64,000 bases of DNA from Lingula anatina (taxonomy: Eukaryota > Brachiopoda > Lingulata > Lingulida > Lingulidae): assembly GCF_001039355.2 (NCBI RefSeq), contig NW_019775968.1, positions 1,055,449 to 1,119,448 of the forward strand, read 5' to 3'. Below the pieces are notes generated by a model that was given only the letters and a program-made list of their open reading frames with translations, made no database searches and was not told the DNA's origin. This document shows positions 26,944 through 40,100 of the stretch, in pieces; within the stretch, counting starts at the first letter, position 1; each line of letters begins with the position of its first letter. The position numbers and the translations under genes were made by a program.

Positions 26944-27785
26944 CCTCTTCAAGTTCTTCTTATAATATGTGTATTTTAACATAAGATTACTATAAAAGTA
27001 AATTCATGTATGAGCAATGCTATAACAGCACCACCAAGATACGATTTTCACATATCACAATGTTCATAAGAATACATACAAATACAGATAGAATGAAATT
27101 ATGATAATGTTTTGGAACAGAACAAAGATTATCACAACATGGGAAGGCTTCAGAAATTATAAATCGAACAAATGGTTGCATTCTTCCTTGTGTATTTTTT
27201 ATTTCTATTCACACAAGGTAATATGTAAAATATTTTCCTTTTTTCCTCTTAGTGTTAGGTACCTTGATATCAGCATTGTAAATATTACAGTGACTTAGAT
27301 TATAGAGACATGGACAACACTGACACCTCCAAACTATGTGAAGCAATATGGAGACAAAGTAGTTCAGTTTGCTCCCGCGTGTCCCAGTATTTCTATTACC
27401 CATTTGTCACCATGCAGGCAATTAAGAAGGAAAAAAGTATAATCCCAAATAAGTGCACACTACATAAAAGCCCCTACTGCATAACTGTTCAAGTTGTTCC
27501 AGTAAATAACTTTTCAGGATGGAAAAGTTATTAAAAAGATAAAATTATATTTTGGTGTATATTTGTATAATCAGTTTTTAAAACAACTGCTTTGTAAATT
27601 ATTGTCAAATGACACATTTAGCTGATGCCAATCACTTGAGGGCACAGGGGAAGAGGAAATAAATGCATGTGAATGGGGATTTGAATTGCCAAACTGCTAT
27701 GAGAACTGATAGACAAGAATAGGTTGTAATTAGCTAACAAATATATCTGTATTGATAAGTGTATATGTTACATATATGTACTAGA

Positions 27786-27791
27786 AATAAA
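27786..27791 (+). terminator. Possible distal polyadenylation signal of the septin gene
   Basis: Perfect AATAAA about 1.0 kb after the stop codon, followed within 40 bases by T-rich sequence. Candidate distal site only. Confidence 0.3.
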
Positions 27792-28089
27792 AAAGTGTAC
27801 TATTTAACCACTCCTGTGTTAATTTTTTATTCTTATCCTGATAACAATAATCTAGGAACATTAGCCTAGGTACCCCATTTGAATGGGCTACAAATCAGAT
27901 CATCAGAACTCCCCCCCCCCCACTCCCACCCTCTCCTCCAACAGAGGAATTCCTCCATCCCCTTATATGCAAACCATTAAGCAGTCTTTTGATGGTAAAA
28001 TATTGTGCAATTTTGTTAGATATGTCACCATGTTAACATACCTCACAGGAAAAACAAATACTAATCATTTCAATAGTTACTTTGGTTGG

Positions 28090-28712
28090 ATTACCCGTGT
28101 CTGACCATGTCATCGCTGTCATATTCCAACACATTTGTTTGCCACATAATACCCCACTTGGAATGCACTTCGAAAGTTTTTGACATGAGCAAAACATTCG
28201 AGCCGACCACAAGAATGGGTAAAAATATTTGAAATGCACTCGGAATTTTTAGAATGCTCTTTGAATATCCAGGAATGCACAAAGAATTGTCTTTCCGACG
28301 GCATTCTTGCTCATTCCGCCTCTAGTGTGACGGGGGTATAAAATCCCGCCAGAATGTTTCGAATGTGCCTCGGATGAGCTGAAATATTAATTTTGCCAGC
28401 AATCGAACTACACTAGTATGCCATTCAAAGTATATTCTAAATATTCTTACTGCCTTCTGACAGCATAATAGATATTCCTAGTTTTCCAATTACATTCGAA
28501 CTGTATTTGAGAGCTAATACAGCCGAAAGTGAACTTATCATTCCAGGAGAATTCAAGCGCATTCTGTGTATTCCAACGGTACTCTTACAAGAATTAAGGT
28601 CAATTTGAACTTTTTTCCCCGAATGTGGTGCGAATTTTTAAAATTCTTCATTCAGCCTCATTCTTCTTAATTCCTGCTGATTCCGATTAAGTGTGACGTG
28701 GGTATAAATGCC
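28090..28712. mobile_element. Candidate non-autonomous DNA element with internal direct repeat
   Basis: Two direct copies of a roughly 35-bp block, ATTCCG followed by GTGTGACG and GGGTATAAA, lie at 28311-28345 and 28678-28713. The left edge near 28090 (ATTACCCGTGTCTGACC) resembles the reverse complement of the right edge (TATACCCACGTCACAC). The interior is studded with GAATGC and CATTCGA motifs. The borders are uncertain and no target duplication is clear. Confidence 0.4.
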
Positions 28713-29668
28713 AGACTATTTCTGCATCACTTTGAGGGCAGGTTGAGTTTGAAAAACAATATTGGTTAAATTAGTTTCTGTAAAGTGACAGTATATTTGT
28801 CAGCTTTGCTGTCTAGCTCTTGCAATACTTAGCTATGTAAACTGATCGAAATGAACTCATGAAATTTTGAATTATAAAAAAACAATCCAATATCATGCTT
28901 TATCCAAAATTCATTTAGAATTTAAATAGGACTATTATCTCATATAAAAAACTTTTTATATAGGGACAACAAGTAGTCAAAACTATTTAGAGCTCAAAAC
29001 AAGTTTATTGATAGTAATTTTTTCGATAGAGTATTCCTTGGTGATAAAAGGAAAATTGCTAAAATTACCAGGGAAAATTTGCAATGTAGTATAGGTCGTA
29101 TCAAGAATATATTACTGGATTTATGCATATATCTTTAAATTAATTTGCTTGTATCAGAATCGGTATTTAAACAGTGAAACAATAGGACAGCTGGTCGTTA
29201 TAGTTTGATTGTAGCAATAAAAATCAATTTGCCATAGTAAAATGTGTGACGAATGCCAATTCATCTTAACTTCCACTAGAAATCTGTGATACTGATCATG
29301 AACCATTTTCTGATAAACTTTCGAGTACAACAAAAACAGAAACCGCATTTGCTGACATCGTGTTTCTTCAAAATATGCTTTCAGGATTCCTTACATTAAA
29401 GGGGTTCGATTCGTAATTCTTTATCCACTTAAATATATGGAAATAAACAGTGTCAACTTATGTCGAGGTAATCCTGACACATTGTACACACATCAGGGGG
29501 AATCTGCTAATTTCGAGCTGATGATGTAACACCGGAATTTTTTGGGTGAAAACTGTGGTATCGACCCCAAAGAGATCTCCCTCGCCTGAACAGCTATTAT
29601 TGCCATTCGAACGCCTATTAAATCACAACAAGTTGGTGCTAGCAAATTTACTTGAATGCCTCACTACT

Positions 29669-30045
29669 GATTTTATCAGTAAAGAAGCGAAATGATGCCC
29701 TTGTGAACGGAACATCAATACCGTAATAAGTGGCTCATTCCTAAAACAATCAAAGTAAAAACAAACGATGGCACTGGATTGTAGTTTACATCCTAGTCTT
29801 CAACAATGCTAATTTTGGTGTTCATATCTTACTTGGTTATTGCCTTACCTATCGCTTTCTCCATCAATTTGCAAAGCAACTATACATAGAGCATTTATGC
29901 TGATGGAACATGAAAGCAGAAGTGGGTGAAATGGTATCAATAAAACGGCAAAAATCGAGCTTTAACCCTAAAAGTGTTAATTTTTATTGCACTAATATAC
30001 GGAATATTTTATAAAAGGAAAAAGGGTATTTTGTTAAATGCAGGC
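29669..30045. repeat. Diverged dispersed repeat, copy A
   Basis: Shares an ordered series of blocks with 36741-37150: TTTTATCAGTAA at the start, then a GG(C)AC-GATTGTA block, an AGAAG-GGGTG block, and TTTTTATTGCACTAATATA near the end. The copies are the same way round and clearly diverged. Class unknown. Confidence 0.6.
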
Positions 30046-30113
30046 GTGAATAAAGCATAAAACCCCATTAATGGTATTTTTCTTCACCAGTCATTAATCA
30101 ATTCAACGTGCAT

Positions 30114-30367
30114 CAGTGGCGGATTTAGAGAGGGGGTCAGGGGGGGTCCTGACCCCCCCCCCCTTCGATTTCTGGTCCCCTCTTGTAATTAGAATTTTGA
30201 CTAGCTGAATCATAGTTCTAAACCGTACCAAATGGCACCGTTCGCCCTCTAAAATACCAAAAATTTCTGGGGCCCTTCAGCGGGCCCTCAACCTCCCCGC
30301 CAAATGGGGGGAGGGGTCCTTTTCGCATCCGTGGACCCCCCTTCAAATAATCCTGGATCCGCCCCTG
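30114..30367. mobile_element. Short hAT-like element with GGCGGAT ends
   Basis: Left end CAGTGGCGGATTTAG; the right end is the reverse complement of CAGGGGCGGATCC. The flanks ACGTGCAT and CTGTGCAC agree at 5 of 8 positions, as an eroded 8-bp target duplication would. Internal G and C runs are typical of such elements. Assignment to hAT is an inference from end sequence and spacing. Confidence 0.6.
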
Positions 30368-32940
30368 CTGTGCACCATGATGGCAATCGAGATCGCGGAC
30401 ATGCATTTCAATTTTATATCCTTAAAGCATGGTAATAGAAAATTGATTGCGATTGTGCAATTAAGCAAATTGTAATATTGCATCTAAATTGACAAAGAAA
30501 TTTTAACTCCATCAGAAGAGATCCGTTTTGGTTTATTCCACAGTCTTCTCAAATAATCTTAATGATGCTGCACAACAAAGAAAATTCAAATCTTACGCTT
30601 GGGAAACCTTTGAACATTGTGTAGGAGAAAATTATTATCAGCATGTAGATTTCCCAGTTTGTACAGTTTTCACGTGATATACCCAATGCCTTGCGTTGAT
30701 ATAACCAATGCCTTGTTTCTGCTTTGGTGATATGGAAATGATTCTTCTCAAACTAGCAACCAGTCTCTAACCCACCATTCCAATTGATAAATCGGCATTG
30801 TATATTATAAAACCCAATGTCTTTAGAATGATACAGTGTCAGGAAGTTTTCAAGCTATGCAGCATGTGGCAGTGCAGGGCGCCTAGTTCTGCGAGGTAAA
30901 AACTTCAGATAAAAAGAAAGTTATTTGATCATAATTTTATATACGTATAGATAGATAGATTTCCCCCCAAAAACTACATTACTGGTAGTGCCTACAGATT
31001 TGTAATAACTATCAGGGGTCTTTCACTGAAATATAAGCAATTGTAGGGTGTACATTTGTATGAATTTGACTGATATTGGAGAAAAATGACAAGTCTGCAA
31101 ATGGATATGAAAAAGAATACAAGTTATACAAAGATTGATTGTGCGTGTTTTCCAGTCTCCCAGAGAGTAATTTTAGTCACACACGAAGGTGTAAAATAAG
31201 TAAAAATACATAAGATTACCACATTCCGTTCCATGCGTACCGTCTATGGGGAATGACTATTTTGTTTTATTGACATGTTTATGGACATCAAATATAATAT
31301 GATTTGGCAAGAAAGGTCAACAGGACCGCTCAATTAACTGTGTAATTTCCAGATAATTAAATGGGGTACGTAAATATACCCTTCACGATAACTAATAATA
31401 CATTCTTAATGGAAATCGATGATATTATGTTAGGAAACTGCATGCCCTTTCCTCAATGAAAGAAAAAGTGTGAGCCAAGCTTTTCAAGACAAAACGGACA
31501 TGTTCCGTGAGACGCCAGTTATAGGCTTCTGTTTTTGTCTTCTTATTTGCAAACCTGAAATTAATAACTTATATCACCAATAACTCTATAATTACTCTCT
31601 ATCTTTCGTGTACTTACATCCTTAATATTTGATTCTTTTTGATGAATGGAAAGGAAAGGGAGACGGGTTTGAAGACCCTTTGATATTTTGCACCATTGAT
31701 CAACTTTGTTTTTCTCGTTTTTAACATATGAAACAAACTTAAACGGATTCATGTCCGTCTACTTCACTGAACTCACGTCAGGTTACGTGAAATGTGTCAA
31801 ATGCAAAACAAATATTACTCGCACAAGAATTCAAATAGCTTTTGTCTCACTTAAAACTCCCCAACCTCTGAATGACACAGAAGCCGTACCGTAGACGAAG
31901 CTTGATTCACAAACAAGCAAGCGCCAAGAGAGAACGGATATTGCTAACCCGGCACGGCTTCTTACAGACGTAAAGAGAATGGTTTAACGGGTCTTACTCA
32001 ATTGCGTAAATCTTTTTAATTCAACCAGCGACTGGGGGTCGACACTGTGTCGTCGCTGGGTCTGATAAATAACCTCGGTGAACGTGCAACTCTTCCCTTT
32101 ACGTGGATGCAATAAGAGGGTGTACTGAGGAGTTAGACTTGGAAGGAACCAACTAACCAACCTGAAAGACTGGCAAAACAGGTAAGTCTGAACGGAAGGA
32201 TACATGGATATAATATTGAACTGTTCGAGGTTATGTCTAGTATAAACAGAGGTTTTTGATATATACCTTGTACATAATTTTTGAAATATTATTTGCTTTC
32301 ATACCCTACTTCGAGGTATGTGACCGATGCATCATGCATATGTTCAATAGAACTATGTCTAGCTAAAAACCTATGGGCTTTCAATATTCTCAGAGGTTTT
32401 TAGCTACCACATACAATAAAAATTACTTTTGCCGCAAAAGATATAGAAAGTTGCTTCAAGCATATAAAAATCCGTTATAAATCTACGTGGGATATATTTT
32501 TTTCTGAAAATTCAAAAATGTGATTTGAAAATATGTTTTAAAAACAATTTCCATAAAATTCTATTTAAACCTCGGACTGTTATTTTCCAACGCCTAAGGT
32601 ATTAGAGACATAGTCGTAATTAGGCAAACCCCAGGCATGCCGAGTGTTTGTCCGCTGATATTAGTGTCAGCTTATCCAATAGTATTTTCCAAAGCAAAGA
32701 CTTCAGGGTCATAACAGCGACCCAAGTTGCCTAACAGGATTTAACTGAAGTCATTTTATTTGCTGTGAGGTAATTTGTGGCGTTTTGTAATTGTTACACC
32801 CTGCGTCACGAGGAGCCTTTAGCACCTATTATCTTCCCAGGTTTTAGTTCAGGTCTTTATATTACGTAATTATTTTCACATTTGTGCATTTTATCGAAAA
32901 AAAAACCGAAAAGAGTACAGGTGAATTTTCAAAAACATAT

Positions 32941-33083
32941 ATTTTTTTTCACTTGGAAAATGTTATTTCACACTGTATGATCATGTACAGGTAAATGTTT
33001 GAAGCCGATGTATTTTTTTTCACTTGGAAAATGTTATTTCACACTGTATGATCATGTACAGGTAAATGTTTGAAGCCGATGTA
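32941..33083. repeat. Tandem duplication, two 71-bp units
   Basis: The segment running from a T run through CACTTGGAAAATG to GAAGCCGATGTA occurs twice head to tail, almost without differences, so it is recent. Confidence 0.9.
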
Positions 33084-34150
33084 TTCTGTACATTGGATGA
33101 TTGTCTTCACGATGCCTCGTTCTTGCCAAGAGCCAGCTTAATTTGGGTCATGGCTTCATATTTCACATCAGCTCACATCAGCTCATTAAGAATCTAACAC
33201 CTGTAAGAAGCAGATTAGAAACCCGAAGTGACTGCTATACAACAATATAACGTTGCACGTCACGAAATTGAAACGCAAATGCAATTTCAAAATGTTGTAT
33301 ATACACCACATTTAAGGAATATGGTCAAAAAAATCGTTTTGAATTCATTGATTCTGCAGTAAGTCCCTATATCGTGTCCACATTATGATTAAAGGAATAA
33401 CAACACTTCACACGAGATTCATAAATCCACAGTAAATACATTATGAGCAACACATAGAAATATATAAAATTCCATTTTACCACCAGCACGGCGGTTATCA
33501 CAATTATTCTGAAATCTGTGCCATCGGATCACGTGGACCTTTATAGATGGCTACCCTCCGTAATAATCTCTTAAGAGATTTTTACAAAAAACAAACTTAA
33601 AAAACCAAGCAGCTAACTTTGAATGTCGGAACGGATTCATTAACCATTGGTAATTATGGAAACGTCGTCGTTTACCCCAGGAAAATCGGTTTTATGGCAC
33701 TTTCCCGGTCAAAATGAAGAGTGGTTATCCCTTTAAAAATCTACCGCTTCTGAAGTGCTTTTATACAGAGAATAACATAAACGTGCAATCACAAAGTCAA
33801 TAGCAATTTTTGTTCATTACGTCATTCTATTCTGTCTTATTATATAATAGTAATGTAAGTCCACCCACTGATGTAAAGAGGGCGAAGAGACCACTGTTGC
33901 ACCTTAACTGAACTCTTATAATGGCGGTTAGAGGGTTAAAAGCGAACAGTGAATGAAATCTCAAGGGGAGATGAACAAGTCAGTTCGAGGTCTTCTGTAG
34001 CCATTGTTTTTATCCAAACAGCAGCATTGGACTCTGTGGTAGCTAATATAACCCCTTTCCTCATTTATTTATTCTTACAAAAGTTTTTTAAAAAGATAAA
34101 GAATAATTTCTTTTGCTGGATTTGAGCACTTTCTTTCTTTTGCAGTGTTA

Positions 34151-34404
34151 GGGACCATTCCCAGACCCTATCGTACTAACTGCGGATCGAACTCCGAGGG
34201 GATTCTCGCTAAATTGCAATCAACTTGAGGGGCTTAGGTGTCTGTCACGCCTAACTGAAGCTGCTAAGGGGTAATTAAATATCGTTTAGCAGCTTCAGTA
34301 TGCGTGCCAGACATCTAAGCTGCTTAAGCTGAAAGAAATCTAGTGAGAAACCCCTCGGAGATGGATCGATCCTGTTAGATCGATCTAGGTGTGGGAAACC
34401 AGTC
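34151..34404. mobile_element. Harbinger-like MITE 1
   Basis: A 254-bp foldback element flanked by TTA on both sides (34148-34150, 34405-34407). Left end GGGACCATTCCCAGAC; right end is the reverse complement of GACTGGTTTCCCAC. The arms pair imperfectly over most of the length, including CTAACTGAAGCTGCTAA against TTAGCAGCTTCAG. PIF/Harbinger elements make 3-bp TWA target duplications. A relative is 322 bp downstream. No transposase. Confidence 0.75.
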
Positions 34405-34726
34405 TTACCCAATGTACTATTTCATGTAAGTCAAGTAGGTCTGGCACAGCTTTTTGATAAAAACTACAATAGGATAGGAGCTGAAAACTAGGACAGATGG
34501 CAAACACAATGTCATATAGCACAAAGTCTCGCGACTTAACGTAAAATCAAGCAAGATTTTGCTGCCCAAAATAATGGAAGATTAGCGAGTGCGGCGCGGC
34601 AACAAATAAAGGCAATCATTTAAAAATTGAACCTAACTCACGCAAATTCTCGCACATTTTGTAGTGTCATGCGGTGTCGACACCTCCTTTTAGGCCATTT
34701 CATATAATCCCCATTTAAACTCCTTA

Positions 34727-34963
34727 GGGCTCATTCCCAATATAACAATCGATCCAACTCCGCGGGGAGTCTCGCTGAATGCAATCAGTCTGACAGATTA
34801 ACACGCTTCCTCCTGGCTTTCGATAGCTGGTGATTATAGCAGTGCATTGGGAACAAGAGGAGGCGTGTTTTAAAATCTGCTAATCTGATTGCATTCAGCG
34901 AGAGTTCCCGCGGAGTTGGTTCGATCTCCGTAGAATTATTAGGTTAACATTAGGAATAAGCCC
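34727..34963. mobile_element. Harbinger-like MITE 2
   Basis: A 237-bp foldback element flanked by TTA (34724-34726, 34964-34966). Left end GGGCTCATTCCCAATATAAC; right end is the reverse complement of GGGCTTATTCCTAATGTTAAC. The arms of roughly 90 bp share CAACTCCGCGGG and TCTCGCTGAATGCAATCAG. The subterminal block (AACTCCG then TCTCGCT then GCAATCA) is shared with MITE 1, so they belong to one family. Confidence 0.85.
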
Positions 34964-36339
34964 TTAGTTTTCAGTGGGAAATCAGCATATTTATTCTACA
35001 TAGCAATTTGATCATAATGTATTCATTATTATGTCTCAAAAGACACTAATGATATGTGCGTATCATTCCTAGGATTTCTTTTAATACCGAACGCAAAGCA
35101 CGGATGTATGTAGTCCAGTGTATCCGCTGTTTCAAAATGAACCCAGGTTTCTGTTATCATGCTCTGTTCTGATTAATTATCTCCATTGTTTACAACAACA
35201 ACAAAATGCTTGAAGTCACTGTCATGCAAGTCCAACCCTGAAAGACAATAGTTTAAAAATGTAATGTGTTGTTCGTCAAATTGCCGAACATTTATTTCTC
35301 ATTAGAGATTAATTAAGTAAATAATAAAAACCATAACGCGGGGAGATTCTGGATCTAGACTTACGATTTTTACTTTTTTTAGTTGTCTTTGTAATTTATC
35401 AGTCTAGACAAGTTGACTGCATTGTATATGCTAAGGTTCCATTCTACCTTTGCCACGTGAACATCTTAAACGCAATTGACATTCGAATTCGCTTCTGGGT
35501 ATAATGTTGCTGCTTGATCGTACCACATTTTACCATTTTAAACATTCGAGTAATTTCTTTGTTCTTCCTTTTCTTAAATCTTCCTGTTATCTATTGGATA
35601 GACTGTGCTTTTGTCTTAAAGGCATCCCTCATGCTTCTAAGATAATAAGATTAATAACCCTGCTCAAAATTGCATTTTCTTGGAAGTGAAATTGTAAGGC
35701 ATGCATGCATCCGTTCACCAAGTTTGAACTGAATTAATAATACCACCTGCCGTTGCAGAGCAAATCGGTCTCTATTTCACAACTTTGTATACAGTTAGTT
35801 TATTTTGATTTCCCCCATTTGAAGTAACCAATAAAATAACAAAATCCAGACCAAAAATGTATCTGAGTAACCAATGAGCACGCATCACGTACAGATAGCG
35901 TTCATCATTAAAAGTCAAAGGGCGTAGTAAAACTGAAAACAAGATAGCGCTTTGGGAAAAACATTTAGTTTGAATGGCCGTTTTCATTTGGATTTCGGAT
36001 TTGTCGATAATGCTCCGTTTCCGCTTGCTATCATTAGACTGTCCGAGAGTAACAAAGAGATTCGCCTATACCTTACCTACCGAGTATCCACCTCAACAGT
36101 GGAAGGACGTTGGTTCGACCCCGTCTGGGGATATGCCAGTCCTTCCTTAACTGTACCTGCTGTCGCCACTTAGTACTTACGGGTTGTAGCAGGATTAAAA
36201 TCAGAAAGTACTACCCTTTGCATGGGTCACAGATTTGTTTTTAACTAGTGTTAACAGAAGTCTCTGTCTAATTCCATACACTTTTCTGTACTGTGAGAAT
36301 TCATGTATAGAAAATCTAAGTCATCACGCAGTTGGTAAG

Positions 36340-36454
36340 TACCCTCTACCAGGACGACAGATTGATTTATCACAGATATTCACAGATATGTCTCAAGATA
36401 AATAGACAGTGCAAAAAATGTCCACAATAATAACTGCGGCCCTGGTAGAGGGTA
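36340..36454. mobile_element. 115-bp MITE with perfect 14-bp inverted ends and 9-bp target duplication
   Basis: The ends TACCCTCTACCAGG and CCTGGTAGAGGGTA are perfect reverse complements, and similarity continues to about 21 bp. GTTGGTAAG flanks both sides (36331-36339 and 36455-36463). A 9-bp duplication is typical of Mutator-like elements; that assignment is inference. The perfect flanks imply recent insertion. Confidence 0.75.
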
Positions 36455-36740
36455 GTTGGTAAGTAAAAGATATTGTTTGTATGCTATCTTTCAACTCCGT
36501 ATTTGGCAGCTGACTGCCTCCCCTTCCCCTCGAGAAGTGAAATCGTCGACGTCCAGTCTGAGCGAAGATCATGTATATTGTCAACCGCACCGAGACACAG
36601 TGGAGTACGGTGTGTAAGAGCCAGACTTACCTTATTTACTTTCACGTTGCAATATGTTCAAAATTTTTATCTTTTCGACATAAATATTAGGCAATATTCA
36701 GTCACTTTCCTTCATGACTTTTTGAAAGGTTTTCCTCTGG

Positions 36741-37150
36741 TTTTATCAGTAAGGAGGCAAAATTGTGCTTTTGTTTAATGGGACATCGTAATTGGGGCCT
36801 CATATATTCTAAAGAAAACAAAACAAAACAAAACAACAAAAAGTAATAAAGATAATAAATTAATTAAAGTAAATCCTGGCACCAGATTGTAATTCACAGA
36901 AGTGCCACTTTTTTATGACAACATCTTATTAAGTTACAGATTTACGTTGGAAACCGAGCTCTGCCCAACACCGATTTACAGCGAAATTGACTATTTACGG
37001 TTGGCCATCCCATGTACAGAAGCGAGTGGGGTGGTGAATAAAGCAACTAAAGGGAGAATTTGAACTCTAAAAATACTTGTTTTTATTGCACTAATATAAA
37101 GATGAGCATTGTACATAAACGAAAGAGAAATTTGTCAGGTGTAAGCTTTA
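36741..37150. repeat. Diverged dispersed repeat, copy B
   Basis: Partner of 29669-30045. It also carries a CAAAA-rich stretch at about 36814-36841 that copy A lacks. No coding sequence inside. Confidence 0.6.
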
Positions 37151-40100
37151 TAACGTAGGCCTATCGCTCTCCCTTAATGAAGTTCAGTAAGGTTTGTACA
37201 CGCTTACGTCAATGTTATAGTGTAGGACTTGCACCCAGCGTCCTAAGAAATACTATGATTGTAACTTCATTCACATGGAAAGGCATCAGGATGACTTAAA
37301 AACTATAATAAACAGAAATGGAAGATGCCCCGCAAGTGGGAAAAGTAGGCCCTGGCTGGCTTTCATGACAGTTTTTATAAACGCCTAATCTATTTTGCAA
37401 TAATGTGTCAGTTGTGAAAATTAAGCAAGCTTTAGTTTATATCTCTAGATATAAAGTATAAATTAAACTTCCATGCAAGGACATTGTTTGCAAACCTCAC
37501 ATACGTGAAACACCTGTCACTCGAGCCGTAAGAATGAATGCTGCAAATATTTAAGTGTAGGCACTGAAAAAAGGAGCTGCTACACTATACTGATAGCAAA
37601 ATACGTCAACGTACAACCCGACAACAAGCGTGCCCAAAGTCTTGTGTCTTCATTTCACAAATCAATGTTATCACCGGGGTTCAAGGTTAAGAAGGGTAGG
37701 AATGGGTGGAGTTAGGTAGCTTAAACATGTTACGTCGTTTTGATTTTTTTCAATGGCCTGCTACATGTATGAATGAATAACCTCACAAGGACACTGAAGT
37801 TACTGCCCAGAGTCCAGTGTCTAGTATCGGTTTTCAAAAGCAATTCTGGTACTAAGCAGTTTGAAAAAAGCTTCTGGCAACCAAAATCTAATGTCGTTTT
37901 CCAAAAACAATTATTGTTACAAGAAACTAGTGTTATTTAAACATTTTGGCAATGAGTAAATTAAATCACTTTCAGGGAGGTTCGGAAGGTTCTGCAGTCA
38001 ATAGGGCCTAAACAAGATCGGAGGAGGTTGAAAATCCAGCAAAATTTCCCTTAAATTTATATTCAAGTAAATTAATTAGTCAATTGTTCATTTCATTTCG
38101 CCATCATTATGAATTTCATCCTCAAGGGAAAAAAACAAATCAAACATTTTACATTAATCAATGAGTCGTATAGGCTGTTGTTTTGCCCATTGTAATGAAC
38201 GTTTTCATACATATAGAATGAATGTTTTAAATTTATATAATTTTTGTACGCTTAATTCAAGGGTGGGCGTGAAATAGGACATTAGGGGCCTACGTTTTGG
38301 GCTTACTTAGGGGATAACGCAATTTAAAAAGATTTACGTAAGGTCGCGCAAAGAAAACCCAAGTCCACATAATGACCACTTAGACGATTTATTCGTCGAC
38401 GTTCAGTATCTACATATTCTAAGTGAAGTTTCTAACTAGCAACTTCTCGAAACCACGTCTGCTCCGTGCTCCGTCTCTCCCAATCTCCTTTTTTTCTCTT
38501 CCCCTCTATTCTCCCTAAGGTATCAATTCTGATTGCTTATATACTAATTTCTTGCCCAAGGTGGACGCAAACTTAAATTACTTATAATTGTATAGTTATT
38601 TTCTTTACAAAGAGACCGCCACATTACTCAAGAACTATTGGACCACAACACGTTACATCATACGACTTCATAAAATATATTTTTGATCTTTACGTCGGAC
38701 ACGACACTGTTGCCACCACCAGGAACCAAAATAGACCTGCAATGAAATAAGCTGTGGATTCCTTTTTCAAGCAAGTCATGGGAATAACTTTTGACCTAAG
38801 AGACAATTAATGAACACAACATTCTTCCACATAAACTATACTTTGCAGCCTAATGGATCACTGATGGAGAAACTTAATTCTCCTGGTTGAAGAGAATTAC
38901 TTTAATCAGACGCAAGGTGGTGGATGACTTCGTGCTAACTACTGATTTTCGCCGCGAGACCACAAGACTTGTCTAGAAAAAAATCGTGCAGTTAAGCGCT
39001 AGAGATTTTAGCCGAGACTTGTTGATATTAGGCATATTCTTTGAACCCTCTAGAGTGATGTTAGCGTTTGCATGGCACCATCCAACATCCAGGACACAGT
39101 CCGTTAGACTTTTTTAAATTCATGTTCTTGCAACCTATTTGGGGGCCTTGGCAATCCTTCAACAGGAGTAGAAGCAGGAGGGGTTAGGGTAATTTAGCAT
39201 CCCATTTTATTTCAACCATCATGTTATTGTCACATCAGTTTCCTGGAGGCTAAGGAACCCCACACCCGTCGCTATTTTTTTTTTCTGAATCGTTAGACCA
39301 CGTCTCCACCCCCGCTTTAAATGCTACTTCTTACGCGCCTGAATACTTCGTGCTTCGTACTTTAAGATAAAATAAAATCGGGAGTGATTTGAAAGTGACC
39401 AAGTTGTTAACGTCGACAATCGGGTTGGCCGCGTTTCCTCATCCCACCAGAACTTATGAATTCTGTCATTTTTTCAGAGTCGCTGGACAAGATGTCTTGT
39501 ATTAAAACGTTCATAGTGATGATTGCATGTTGACTGATTAAGTAAAAAAAATGGGTTGTAATGGTTAAAGGCAAGATCGAAACTCTTAGTAACTTATAAT
39601 ATTCTGGACAACAGCTTAATTTTAATATTTCAGGTTTTCCAAATGCTTTACCTGAAGTCAATTAAGAGCTTCAATAAGTAAGGAAACTATTGTTAATCGA
39701 TTAATTTACGATATTCAAACATTGATATAAATACTACGGAAAACAATTTAAAGTTTATTCAAACCAGATGGCGTAATTATTGTATTTTTATACAGTAAAT
39801 CTTTTCAGAACATAAGGGATTACCGTTTGATGTTCATCCCATTAGAAGAATATCTGCCCCACCTATAAGGAAGTCAAATTTACACTCAGTAATTTAAAAC
39901 AGAGATATTAAAAACTAATTAACGACGTGTTTTATCCCCTTAATCACTTAAAGTGTTCACCGTGGCAAAAAGACAGCTGTGACCGTTTTAAGGTATATAT
40001 TAGCAGAAATTCATTGTTACTATATTCAGATTATTCAGGCATGTATCAGTTTATACGATGATACTTGAGAACCGGTGGAAGAAGCTTAAGACAGATTATT

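Larger units (their letters stand above)
27792..34150. other. Intergenic region, no gene recognised
   Basis: Holds the elements at 28090, 29669 and 30114 and a 71-bp tandem duplication at 32941-33083. Open frames are short and show no domain, splice chain or codon bias that I would trust. Confidence 0.5.

Noticed and set aside
36090-36125. GGTTCGACCCC resembling a tRNA B box, possible tRNA or SINE head
   Set aside because: No A box at proper spacing and no cloverleaf can be drawn.
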